NCBI GenBank assembly: GCA_001275005.1
Contig: JWZX01003125.1
Span: 1 to 50,060, forward strand
Length of the DNA: 50,060 nucleotides
Origin: Chrysochromulina tobinii
Taxonomy: Eukaryota > Haptophyta > Prymnesiales > Chrysochromulinaceae
Direction of reading: 5' to 3'
Shown here: piece after piece, positions 9,322 through 18,398 of the stretch
Layout of the letters: every line of letters begins with the position of its first letter
How positions within the stretch are numbered: the first letter of the stretch is position 1
Made by a program: the position numbers and the translations under genes
Notes under the pieces: model-generated
The model's database searches: none
What the model saw: the letters and a program-made list of their open reading frames with translations, nothing else
Told to the model about the DNA's origin: nothing

Positions 9322-10548
9322 ATGAGCTATCGCAGCTGCTTCAAGTCACGCACCCACGCTGGCTATTTACCAGGTCGCTGGAGGCAGGGCTCAATGAGCG
9401 ACGAGGGTGATGAGGGCTCGTATATCCTTCGTGACAGGTTGAGACACCGCATCGAGCTGAGTTCTAGGAATGCTGCAGATGTCTGCTACAACGCCCACAA
9501 TCTTCGTCAGAATCAAAAGCGGTTCGGACTGCCCTTGAAGCCTGCGATCAGCATGCCTGGCACTGGGCGTGGGCCGTATGAATGGGTGCCAGATCATTGC
9601 GATCTCGTGCGGTTCAACAAAGCAACTGGCTGCTCGCTGCTCAAAGAACGTAGCGTGCTATTTGTTGGCGACTCGGTCACCTTCCAACTGTTCCTATCTT
9701 TCGCATTGCTCCTCAACGCGAGCTTCCCCGCAAGGGCGTACGGCCATCGTTCTGAATTTGTAGTTGCCGCGACAGCGTGCGACGGCCTCCTGCACTTGGA
9801 TTGGCATCGTAATGATATGCTGATGTCTCACGTGGAGGCAAGTCGGTTGCTTGGCAGAAAGATTCGGTATGGGGAGCTTGCATACGCACCATTCATGCGA
9901 AAAGCTGTGGAGTCGGACATCGTGGTGCTTGGTGGCGGTCACCATTTTGACGGTGCTGATGGAACCCCATTGTACTCACTGGCCAATGACACGCGCTCAT
10001 GGAAAGAGCGCTGCATTCACAGCGCGCTAAGCAAGCTGATAGTGCTGCGGGCCATGCGCGGCTTGATGCCGGCTTCGGTCGTGCTCACATCGACTACTCG
10101 CGCGATCGTCAGGTGCACTCAATTCGATAAGCCGATCTCACCTTCATCGCTTGGAAGCACCATTATAGCTGAGCGCAACACGTCCACCACCAACAGGGTG
10201 GAAGACGCATCGGAATGGCGCTATGCGCGGCAATGGGCCGTTTGGGCGGCTTCAGTGCCTACAATACGAAAGATCGCCCGCATTAACAATGTATCCTTCC
10301 TCGACATCGACGCGATCGCCGCAACGCGTCCGGACATGCACTTGGGCCACTACAAGCGCTGGGAAGGATACCCGAGTGCCCTGCTTGCCGCGGCGGATGC
10401 CGATTGCGTCCACTACTGCCTTCCGGGCGTACCTGACACATGGTCGCGACTATTGTTCAACCTGCTAATTCACTCCCTGCCCCCAAATATGTCGCGCGCA
10501 CCACATCCGTCTCCCATTGGCTTGAAAATGTACAAACATGACTTTTGA
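9322..10548 (+). CDS. PC-esterase / TBL-like (GDSL-type) protein
   Basis: A 408-residue protein of the PC-esterase family, which includes plant trichome-birefringence-like polysaccharide O-acetyltransferases and animal CASD1-like proteins. The family pattern is visible: Y-E-W-V-P...C.L..F then LLKERSVLFVGDSVTFQ with the nucleophile GDS block near residue 117, and the C-terminal D-x-x-H block (ADCVHYCLPGVPDTW) near 360. An oxidised or acetylated cell-surface glycan is the expected substrate. No N-terminal membrane anchor is visible from this ATG, so an upstream exon may be missing. The codon use and lower GC of this gene differ from its neighbours. Confidence 0.78.
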   Translation: MSYRSCFKSRTHAGYLPGRWRQGSMSDEGDEGSYILRDRLRHRIELSSRNAADVCYNAHNLRQNQKRFGLPLKPAISMPGTGRGPYEWVPDHCDLVRFNKATGCSLLKERSVLFVGDSVTFQLFLSFALLLNASFPARAYGHRSEFVVAATACDGLLHLDWHRNDMLMSHVEASRLLGRKIRYGELAYAPFMRKAVESDIVVLGGGHHFDGADGTPLYSLANDTRSWKERCIHSALSKLIVLRAMRGLMPASVVLTSTTRAIVRCTQFDKPISPSSLGSTIIAERNTSTTNRVEDASEWRYARQWAVWAASVPTIRKIARINNVSFLDIDAIAATRPDMHLGHYKRWEGYPSALLAAADADCVHYCLPGVPDTWSRLLFNLLIHSLPPNMSRAPHPSPIGLKMYKHDF

Positions 10549-11227
10549 GGGCTTTGCAGTGGCACCTGCCCGGTTGGACGCAGCGCAGAGCCCGTACCAC
10601 GACAGATACGAGATATACATGCATATAGAGCGTACAGAGGCCAGTGTGCACAGTGCGTCCAGTGAGCAGTGTGAGCCTTACTACTGCTCAACGTGTACTC
10701 AACGTGAGTGTGGTCCCTCGAGTTGGTCCGCGGCAGCGCCGCAGCCGCGGGAGGAAGAACAAGAAGATCCGGGTTTGAAAGACATTACTCTTTTACTGTT
10801 TGATGCATTGATGCGATGCCCGAACATGCGCGTAAGGTACCGGCTTATAGTAAACCCGAACTTGAGCCCTGGCTCGGTCGAGCTGTCCGAACGAGCTGTC
10901 GAGAGGCTCCGTCAAGGCGCTGTCGAGGCGCTGTCGAGGGCGGCTGTCGAGGCCACCCTTGCCTGTTCGGAGAACCTCTGTTGTGGGCCTGTCAAGACCC
11001 TCCAGACTCGAGTTCCTCTGTCGAGTTCCTGTCGAGCCTGTCGAGGCTGAATCCATGGACCATGCGCCTAGCACGCGTCCAACCGCCACGATTAATAGTG
11101 ATGTAGCATTGCAAATGCGACGTACTTCGGCACACGCGGGCATTCGCACCACAACAACCCCGGGTTCTATAGCTTTGCATGTGAGGCACTCTGACTCTCA
11201 TAGCAGCGCCTAGAGGACCCACACAAA

Positions 11228-11538
11228 ACCCTACCTAAACCCTACCTAAACCCACCTAAACCACCAACTAATATGTGTAAGTAAACTAGGTCAAACGGAT
11301 AAAGAACTCGGACGGCTCGAGATTTTGACCCTGGGGGAGGGTTTCGACACTCAGGTAATTACCCTATGGTGTTTCAACATAGTGGGGCGCGAGATTTTGA
11401 CCTTGGGGGAGGCAACACTCAGGTAATTACCCTAGGGTGTTTCAACATAGTGCTCGGTCGAGGCTAGGTCTAAAAGGCACTAAAGCTATACAAGGTCATT
11501 TACATGTACCCTAACCCCTAAAACCCCTAACCCCTACA
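11228..11538. repeat. Degenerate telomere-like CCTAAA/CCCTAA words
   Basis: Two clusters lie at 11228-11272 (CCTACCTAAA units) and 11506-11538 (CCCTAACCCCTAAAACCC). They are similar to, but not regular copies of, the TTTAGGG/TTAGGG type. They could be interstitial telomeric remnants or simple sequence. Confidence 0.5.
11318..11453. repeat. Direct repeat, two copies of ~65 nt
   Basis: Copy 1 is about 11318-11384 and copy 2 about 11390-11453. Both run from CGAGATTTTGACC through GGGGGAGG and CACTCAGGTAATTACCCTA to GTGTTTCAACATAGTG, with a 4-5 nt length difference. They lie head to tail with a 5-6 nt spacer. No coding frame spans them. Confidence 0.8.
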
Positions 11539-11652
11539 TAGCCACTGATTTCTTTTCTGTTATTTTTGTAATACCCACCCTAAACCCCGCCTACCTTGTA
11601 GGAACTAGGTCGGAGGTACCAACCCAAAGGGGCAGATCTCCAACCAAAAGTC

Positions 11653-11690
11653 GTCTCAGCGAGGCACGAATCCTCGTGCCTCAGTGAGAC
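11653..11690. repeat. 38-nt hairpin followed by CACTGAGTCGGA repeats
   Basis: The outer arms are GTCTCA (11653-11658) and TGAGAC (11685-11690). The inner arms are GAGGCACGA (11661-11669) and TCGTGCCTC (11674-11682), around a 4-nt loop, with a GC/AG mismatch pair between them. From 11736 to 11825 the words CTCACTGAGYCGGA and TTTCCG recur at least three times, echoing the hairpin arm. It may be a terminal inverted repeat relic or a structured transcript. Confidence 0.7.
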
Positions 11691-12158
11691 GGAAAATCTG
11701 ACAATTCTGACTCACCGCACTGTGTAGGAAATCCGCCTCACTGAGCCGGAAACTGACTCACTGAGTCGGATTTCCGCTTATTTCCGCCTGCTCACTGAGT
11801 TAACACTGAGTCGGAAGATTTCCGTCTCACCGAGCCGCATTGTGCGCAGGCACCTGCACTGGGATCAAGATGATCCTCGTATGATTGAACATCTTCGCAT
11901 CAAATATCGATGGCTGCGCTGGAGCCAGCCGAAGCTGCTCTGCCGCGCCGGGTGGAGCGCGGCGGGTATAGCGAAGTGGACGTGCGCAAGGCGCTCTCGC
12001 AAACTGCTCGCAGCTCGCGCACGTCGAGAAGGGCAGGGAAGGGCATTCATGTGCCGCCGACCCCGTCACACCTTCTCCTTTGCCATGAGACCAACTAGGC
12101 CTTGACGTCCTAAGTTTTCATTTACAGCAGCGTTCACACCGCTTTCTTTTCACCGACG

Positions 12159-14841
12159 ATGAACTTCGTCCACGGCGCGTCGTCGGACACGGCCGAGAAG
12201 GGCGAGCGGTACGGCTGGTCGAGGCCCGTGCCGGCTGCTCGTAGAGGCCGCAAACGGCCGCATGACGACGAGAGCGATGAGGATGCCTACTTTGACAAGG
12301 ACGAGGAGCCACAGCATTCCAGAGCGGCAGCACCAACGCCCGAAGAGGACCCTCTGGATGCCTTCATGGCCGAGCTACACGGGCGCAACGCGCGCACTGC
12401 TCCGCAAACTGACGACCCTGCTGCGCCTGCTGCCACTCGCCCTGCCACGGCTGGCGCCGTAAAGCCGTGGGATGCAGCTCCACCTCCTCCCCCAACGGCG
12501 GATGACTTGGAAGAGGACCCTCTGGACGCGTTCATGGCCGGTCTCGCATCGGCGCCCTCACAGCCCAAGGGCAGGGAGCGCGCCGTCCAGCAGTGCGACG
12601 AAGAGGAGGATCCGGTCGCGTCGTACCTCGAAGAGAGCGGGCTGCGCGCGGCGGAGGCCGAGGCCGAGGCCGAGGCCGAGGTTGACGGTGGCAGCGTACG
12701 CCGGCAGCTCAAGGGCCAAAAGGGTGGCGGGAGCTCCATCGGCGCGGAGCTGCTTCCGGTGGACCACGCGGCCATTGAGTACGATGCATTTGAGCGCGAG
12801 CTCTACGCTCCACACCCGACGATCCGTGAGCTGAGCGCCGAGCAGGTGCGCGAGCGGCGAGCTGTGCTACGGCTGAGCGTGAGCGGCTTCGACGTGCCCT
12901 CGCCCATCGCGCGCTTCGAGCACGCAGGCCTGCCACGCGAGCTGCTCGCGACGGTGCGTAAGCTCGGTTACGAGGAGCCCACATCCGTGCAGATGCAGGC
13001 GCTGCCGGTGGCCATGTCGGGCCGTGACCTGATCGGCGTGGCTGCGACTGGCTCGGGCAAGACGGTGGCGTATCTGCTGCCTCTCGGATGCCACGTGATG
13101 GCACAGCGCCGTCTCGAGCACGGCGAGGGCCCGATCGGCCTCGTGCTCGCGCCCACGCACGAGCTCGCCGAACAGATTGCCCTCGAGTGCCGCAAGCTGC
13201 TGGGTCGCTCCCTCGGCCTCAATTGTGCGTCACTCATCGGGGGCGTCGGCAAGTACGAGCAGCTCAAGGCCCTCCGGGCGGGCTGCGAGGTCGCGGTGGG
13301 CACGCCCGGCCGCCTCGTCGAGCTCCTCGCGATGAAGAACGGCCTGTGTGCGCGCCGTGTGACCTTCGTGGTCCTCGACGAGGCCGACCGCATGTTCTCG
13401 CTCGGTTTCGAGCCGCAGGTGTGAACACGGCTGTGAGCACGGCGGGGCCGAGGTTCAGCAGACACTCTGAGCCCATCAGATGGCCTCCCGATGGCCTCCC
13501 GATGGCCTCCCGATGGCCCCCGATGGCCTCCCGATGCCCCCCCGATGGCCCCCCGATGGCCCCCCGAGCTGCTCCCGAGCTGATCACATTCGGTGGCCCT
13601 CGCCCGATCGCTTGCAGGTGCGCGCGATCTTGCAGCAGGTGCGCCCGGACCGCCAGGCCCTCCTCTTCTCCGCCACCTTCCCGCCGGCGCTCGAGCGGCT
13701 CGCGCGCGATAGCCTCTCGGAGCCCATCCGGCTGGCTATCGGCACGGCGGGCGACGCGAACGAGGACGTGACACAGCTCGTCGAGGTGCTGCCGACCGAG
13801 GAGCTCAAGTGGCCGTGGCTTGCCGCGCGCCTCGAGCACTTTCTGCAGCAGGGCACTGTCCTCGTCTTCGTCTCGACACGGCTTCAGGCGGATGGACTGG
13901 CGGCACAGCTGCAGGCGCACATGGGACGCGCCGTCGTGGCGATCCACGGAGAGAAGAGCCAAGCCGAGCGCCAGGAGACCCTGTATGACTTCAAGCGCGG
14001 CAAGATGCCGCTGCTCGTGGCGACGGACGTGGCGTCACGCGGCCTCGACATCCCCACTATCAAGACTGTCATCAACTTTGACGTGGCCAAGCGCCTCGAT
14101 GACCACACGCACCGCATTGGACGTACGGGCCGCGCCGGCGCCACTGACGGAACCGCGTACACGCTGCTGACGGCGGGTGAGATGGATGCTGCCGTGGACA
14201 TGGTGCGCAGCCTGCGGACGGCGCGGCAGGTGCCCTCAGAAGAGCTCCTTCAACTGGCCCGGCGCTCGCGCAGGTGGGCCGCCTCTGGCCTCGATGACAG
14301 CTCTATTGGCGGCGGGAGCGGCGGAGGAGACGGCGTTGACAGAGGCTGCGGGAGCGGCGGCGCCGGCGAGGCTGGCCGTGGTTTGCGCCATCAGTTTGCG
14401 CCACCATCGCAGCATCGCGTCGCCTTGCTCGAGCACTCCACATCAGATCCTGTAGCGCGTGCACAAGCTTTCGCCGCGAGACTCAGTTCGCAGTTGGGCA
14501 CTGCCGCCGGTGCCAACGGCTACTCCTCTCACCAGTTTGCACCGCCGCCGTCGCATTTCCTGCCGCCGCCACGACCACCACCGCCGCAGCCACCGCCACC
14601 ACCACCGCCACCACCACCGCCACGGCTGGCAACCTCAGCAGCAGCGTGCGGCGGTGAAGTACCCCCTGGCATCCCCCCCGCCCTCCCGACGTGCCAGGCT
14701 GCTGCAGTTGCCGCAGCGCGTGCAGCAGCTGAAGCGATCGCCTCCCGGCTATCGGCCTCGGCTGCAAACGGTGGCGCCGCTCCGCCGCCCCCAGCACCCC
14801 CCGACAGTGGCGGCGGCGCACGTTCGAGCCGTTGGAGTTGA
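12159..14841 (+). CDS. DEAD-box RNA helicase, DDX42/PRP5 (DDX46)-like, two exons
   Basis: Exons 12159-13418 and 13618-14841 give 827 residues. The N-terminus carries two EEDPLDAFMA motifs (~64 and ~113), a hallmark of the DDX42/DDX46 spliceosomal helicases, in an acidic region. The core has the Q region (SVQMQALPVAMSGRD), ATGSGKT (~297), APTHELAEQ, GTPGRL, DEAD (~407) and, across the intron, SAT (~438), ATDVASRGLDIP and HRIGRTGRAG (~584). Motif Ia is THELA rather than TRELA. The exon join is after FEPQ and before VRAILQQV, the expected continuous sequence. The tail is Gly-rich and then polyproline. The role inferred is branch-site/U2 snRNP remodelling. Confidence 0.88.
13419..13617 (+). other. 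Intron of the DDX42-like gene carrying an 11-nt minisatellite
   Basis: A 199-nt phase-0 intron, GTGTGA...CTTGCAG. From ~13479 to 13567 it is a tandem array of GATGGCCTCCC and variants (about eight units). The unit is close, in the same sense orientation, to the 10-nt TGATGGCCTC unit inside introns of the beta-galactosidase gene 30 kb away. Confidence 0.8.
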
Positions 14842-15418
14842 ACTTGATTGAAGACTTGAACCGCCGAGCGGAGTGTGGGCTGTGGCGGGGCGACGGTCCT
14901 GCGTGACCTCACGAACTCACCACGTATCATGATCTTCAACGATCGCGGAACCTCCAACCTCGCCTCGTGCTAGCCGCCGATTTTTCTCGCATCTCGGATT
15001 GGGATTCCGTCGACGCTTTGCACCGGTTCGAGATCACGTTGAGACCTCTTAGCTCTTTTACATTTTGAGAGTGATACACCACATTTTTGCATGAATCCAC
15101 CAATGCCATCACATTCGCACCCTCATGACTCATGTCATGTGGGGGCCCCTTCTGAGCGAGTGCCCTGTGAAGTCGCCCGCCGGCATACAACTGGTGCGCA
15201 CCTCGCCCTCGCGAAACAGGCGCCTCCATACACCCATGTGGCGCGGGACCGCGGTGAGGTCAGTCGGCACATGATGGCAGCTGGGCATGCCTTTTCTGCT
15301 CTCCCTTGCAACTTGCAGGTCCGCGCATGCCGTCCACTCCTCGCTCTCTCTCTCTCGCCTGACACAGTGCGCCGAGGACCTCCCGCCAACGGGGCGCCTC
15401 TCGCGCGCGCAGACTTGC
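14842..15418. other. Intergenic region between convergent genes
   Basis: About 580 nt between the DDX42-like stop and the FabG stop. It starts with AT-richer sequence around 14990-15110 (CTCTTTTACATTTTGAG), as expected of 3' flanks. No gene was recognised. Confidence 0.4.
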
Positions 15419-16276
15419 TCAGCAGGTGCCGATGGCGATGCCGCCGTCGACGTTGATGCAGTGCCCTGTGATGTAGAGGGCGCTCGGGTCGAGGGCAAGG
15501 TACTTGACGAGGCCGGCGACCTCATCGGGCTTGCCGAAGCGGCCAAGCGGGATGTTCTTCATAACGCCGTCCACAATCTCCTTGGGTAGCTCCGCAGTCA
15601 TGTCAGACTCGATGAAGCCAGGAGCAATCGCGTTCACCGTCACGCCACGCGAGCCGAGCTCGCGCGCCATCGACATGGTCATCGCGATCACACCACCCTT
15701 GGCCGCAGCGTAGTTGGCCTGGCCAATGTTGCCGAAGCGGCCGACCACCGAGGCAGTGTTGATGATGCGCCCCTTGCGTGCCTTCATCATGATCTTGGTG
15801 GCCGCCTGGGAGGCGTAGAAGACGCCGTTCAGGTTGACATCGATCACCTCCTGCCACTGCGACGGCTTCATGCGCAGGACGAGCGTGTCGCGTGTGATGC
15901 CTGCGTTGTTGACGAGCACGCCAACGGGCTCATCCCACTTTTCCGCCGTCGCCTTGAAGAGCTTCTCAATGCCCTCCTGGGTCCCCGTGTCGGCCTGCAC
16001 CGCCACACCGTCACCACCCATCGCCTTGATCTCCTCGACGACCTTTTCGGCGGCAGCTGCGGACGCGGCGTAGTTGACCACCACCTTGCATTTCTCCTTG
16101 CCCAGCGCCAGCGCGATCGCGCGGCCGAGCCCTCGCGAGCCGCCGGTGACGATGCACACCGGGCCTGTCGCCTCCATCACGGGGGTAGCGGCGCGGCTGG
16201 TCACCGCCAGCGAGCGCGAACCGAACGTGTAGCCACGAGCGGCCACAGACAGACCGAGGAGAAGCATGGCCCGCAT
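15419..16276 (-). CDS. fabG: 3-oxoacyl-ACP reductase, probably plastid-targeted
   Basis: A 285-residue short-chain dehydrogenase that reduces 3-oxoacyl-ACP with NADPH in type II fatty-acid synthesis. Visible motifs are the cofactor loop TGGSRGLGRAIA, NNAGITRD, the catalytic Ser in NTASVVGRFG, and YAAAK (Tyr/Lys). They are followed by PGFIESDMT and a C-terminal TGHCINVDGGI. The chosen ATG gives a hydrophobic MRAMLLLGLSVAARGYTFG followed by a Ser/Arg/Ala-rich stretch before the fold begins at ~38. This is the signal-plus-transit arrangement used in secondary plastids. An upstream in-frame ATG at 16354 would put 26 residues before the hydrophobic leader, so it is disfavoured. It is divergent from the neighbouring YdcF-like gene. 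Confidence 0.92.
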   Translation of the reverse strand: MRAMLLLGLSVAARGYTFGSRSLAVTSRAATPVMEATGPVCIVTGGSRGLGRAIALALGKEKCKVVVNYAASAAAAEKVVEEIKAMGGDGVAVQADTGTQEGIEKLFKATAEKWDEPVGVLVNNAGITRDTLVLRMKPSQWQEVIDVNLNGVFYASQAATKIMMKARKGRIINTASVVGRFGNIGQANYAAAKGGVIAMTMSMARELGSRGVTVNAIAPGFIESDMTAELPKEIVDGVMKNIPLGRFGKPDEVAGLVKYLALDPSALYITGHCINVDGGIAIGTC

Positions 16277-16348
16277 TTCGATCGGGGTCGGCGGGATCTG
16301 CTCCTCGGCCCGCGAGGTAAAATCCTTCGCAACGAGGAAGTCCGCAGG
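16277..16348. promoter_or_regulatory. 72-nt divergent intergenic region
   Basis: This is all that separates the start codons of FabG (minus) and the YdcF-like gene (plus), so both promoters and leaders must overlap it or each other's 5' coding region. No TATA-like word was seen. It holds only if the start codons chosen here are right. Confidence 0.5.
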
Positions 16349-18292
16349 ATGCAAAACTGTAGCACCCCCTCCAGCCGAGGCGCCTCACAGCGAGGGCTGC
16401 TCTTCGGGCTGCTTCTCGGGCTGCTCATGGGCGCCGTGGGCCTTGCACGACCGGCACTAAGACAGCAAAGGCGGACAGAAGAGAGGCGAGTTCCTGTCGT
16501 GGCGGCTCCTGCCCCGGTGCAGATAGTTCCCAAGCTGTCTGATTTGGTCTCAGCGACGGGTTCGCGGCTCGCCGAGAGCCAACACAGGATGAGGCAAGCT
16601 CCTGTAGTTGCGGCTCCGGCTCCGGTGCAGGCAATTCCCAAGCTGTCTGATTTGGTCTCAGCGACGGGCTCGCGGCTCGCCGAGGGCCAACAGCGGAATG
16701 GCAGGCAGACGTTCGTCGAAACGCCGCCACAGCGGCTCGAGGCGCACAGGCCTGTGCGAGGCAGCGACAAGAACAGCAGTATCATCGTCTGGGTGTGCCT
16801 TGGCAAGCCGCTCATCCGCGACCAGCTCAGCCTCGAGCTGGGCACACGCGTTGGCAAAGTGGTGCGGCTGCTCGCAGCAGCTCATGAGCAGCCGAACGCG
16901 ATCTGCTTCTGTGGCGGCGAGATCGATAGCGGCCCCATGACGGCCGCCGCCTCCGCGCAGCCGCTCGTCTCGAGCGCGCCTTTGGCCTACTCCTTCTTCC
17001 GCACGGCGGCGGAGGCGCAGGCGCTCGGCAGCTGCTTGACGGACGTCCGTTTCATTATAGAGCCGCGCTCGCCTAAGGTGCGCGACGGTGTGCTCGCTGC
17101 CGCCATGCAGATACGACAGACGTTGCGAGAGCGGAACGAGGCAACGGCGCGTGCCGCGAGTGCCGCCGCGAGCGCTGCGAGTGCCGCGGGCGCAGATGGT
17201 GGGGCGGCGGCAGCGGCGGCAGCGGCGGTCAAATCGAAGGCGTCGCCGCCCTTGATCCTCGTGAGGCTCGTCGCCACCGACCATACGCTCCAGCGACTGG
17301 TCGATATCGAGAACCTCACGCCGCGCGACTCGCCGTTGCGCCCACTGCGCGACCTCGGCGCCCAGATTGCGTATGAGCACGTGGCCGATCCGTATTCGTA
17401 CTCGCGCTCGGTCGACGCGAAGCGGCAGGCGCGCCACGTGCGCCTCTCCGAGCAGCTCTGCGTCACGCTCGCCAACTTGCGGGGCGTCGAGGCGAGCACT
17501 GACCTGCTGCACGCGGAGAATGCCAATCTGCTCTCTGGGGTGCGGAGGCAGCTCAACGAGGAGCTGTGGGAGCTTCTGCCCACGGGCATGCAGCGCCCAC
17601 TGCTGCACTCGCCGCTCACGCGTGGCTCGCGCGGGTACGGCGACGGCGCCAATCAGCCAGCGGCCGCGCAGCAGACTTGCGAGGTGGCATGCATCGAGGC
17701 GGCCGTCAGTTGTCTCGGCAAGGCGCAGGACGCACTGGAGCCCATGCTCAACGACCCGATCGGTGGAAGGCGCAAGGTCTCGGATGCGGCGCTGCGCCAG
17801 GCACAGGAGTGCCTCGCCGCCGCCATCTCGGCGCTACGTCTCACCGATCCCGATCGTCCCATCTCGACTGATGAATGGCTCAATTTGGTCAATGGGGGAG
17901 TGCTCACCGACTGCCCCGTTGCGCGCACTGAGGCGACGGCGGCGGCGTCGGCAGTCGGCCGACGGCGGCGGGACCTCGCCGAGGCCACGGCGAGGGCCGA
18001 GCGCGTGGCCGAGCGAGCGGCTGCCATGAAGACGGCCGACGAGAAGGCGGCGGCCGAAAAGGTAGAGCAGGACAAGGCGGCGGCGGCGTGGCTGGCCAAG
18101 GCGCAAACGCCGAGTAAGCGGCGTGCCAAGGTTCCGATGCCTGTGCGGACGGCGCAGCCGCGGCCCGAGCCCGAAAAAGGCCGTGCCGCGGAGGAGCAGG
18201 TCAAGAAGCATGCGACTGCGGCGCATGCTCCGGTGGAGCATGTCGCGGCTTCAGAGGATGTCAGCGCAGAGTCAGTGTCTGAGCAACTTTGA
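16349..18292 (+). CDS. YdcF/DUF218-like protein with N-terminal membrane anchor and coiled tail
   Basis: 647 residues. A membrane segment lies at ~15-33 (GLLFGLLLGLLMGAVGLA). Next come two near-identical ~31-residue repeats (VVAAPAPVQ.IPKLSDLVSA...) at ~48-78 and ~83-113. The central domain (~140-400) fits the eukaryotic DUF218/YdcF pattern: AICFCGGEI, a YSFFRTAAEAQALG segment, IIEPRSPKVRDGV, then LVRLVATDHTLQRLVDI and LSEQLCVTLANLRGV. A poly-Ala insert sits in its middle. YdcF-like proteins are Rossmann-like and mostly of unknown activity, with envelope or SAM-binding roles suggested. The C-terminal ~110 residues are an Ala/Lys/Glu coil. Confidence 0.7.
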   Translation: MQNCSTPSSRGASQRGLLFGLLLGLLMGAVGLARPALRQQRRTEERRVPVVAAPAPVQIVPKLSDLVSATGSRLAESQHRMRQAPVVAAPAPVQAIPKLSDLVSATGSRLAEGQQRNGRQTFVETPPQRLEAHRPVRGSDKNSSIIVWVCLGKPLIRDQLSLELGTRVGKVVRLLAAAHEQPNAICFCGGEIDSGPMTAAASAQPLVSSAPLAYSFFRTAAEAQALGSCLTDVRFIIEPRSPKVRDGVLAAAMQIRQTLRERNEATARAASAAASAASAAGADGGAAAAAAAAVKSKASPPLILVRLVATDHTLQRLVDIENLTPRDSPLRPLRDLGAQIAYEHVADPYSYSRSVDAKRQARHVRLSEQLCVTLANLRGVEASTDLLHAENANLLSGVRRQLNEELWELLPTGMQRPLLHSPLTRGSRGYGDGANQPAAAQQTCEVACIEAAVSCLGKAQDALEPMLNDPIGGRRKVSDAALRQAQECLAAAISALRLTDPDRPISTDEWLNLVNGGVLTDCPVARTEATAAASAVGRRRRDLAEATARAERVAERAAAMKTADEKAAAEKVEQDKAAAAWLAKAQTPSKRRAKVPMPVRTAQPRPEPEKGRAAEEQVKKHATAAHAPVEHVAASEDVSAESVSEQL

Positions 18293-18398
18293 TGTGGAGT
18301 GCCCTTATTCTCTGGGATCCGTTCATAGCTTCTAGAGTCGTATTTCAAGAATACTTCACAGCCCTGCTTCACACGTTTCCTCCTTGTTCCCGCCCACA

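Larger units (their letters stand above)
10549..12158. other. 1.6-kb non-coding, repeat-bearing region
   Basis: No convincing gene. From ~10870 to 11045 there are many CTGTCGAG/GTCGAGG words. From 11220 to 11830 the base composition drops to AT-rich, with telomere-like CCTAAACC/CCCTAA words, a direct repeat, a long hairpin and repeated CACTGAGTCGGA words, each listed separately. Small frames at ~11840-12100 have no family pattern. This is the only stretch of the window that resembles a subtelomere or a decayed mobile element. Confidence 0.5.

Noticed and set aside
10538-11050. 170-codon frame overlapping the PC-esterase stop
   Set aside because: No family pattern; it runs through CTGTCGAG repeats and shifts character repeatedly.
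14459-14851. His/Arg-rich frames overlapping the DDX42-like C-terminus
   Set aside because: They are out-of-frame readings of the polyproline tail (CCACCACCGCC repeats).
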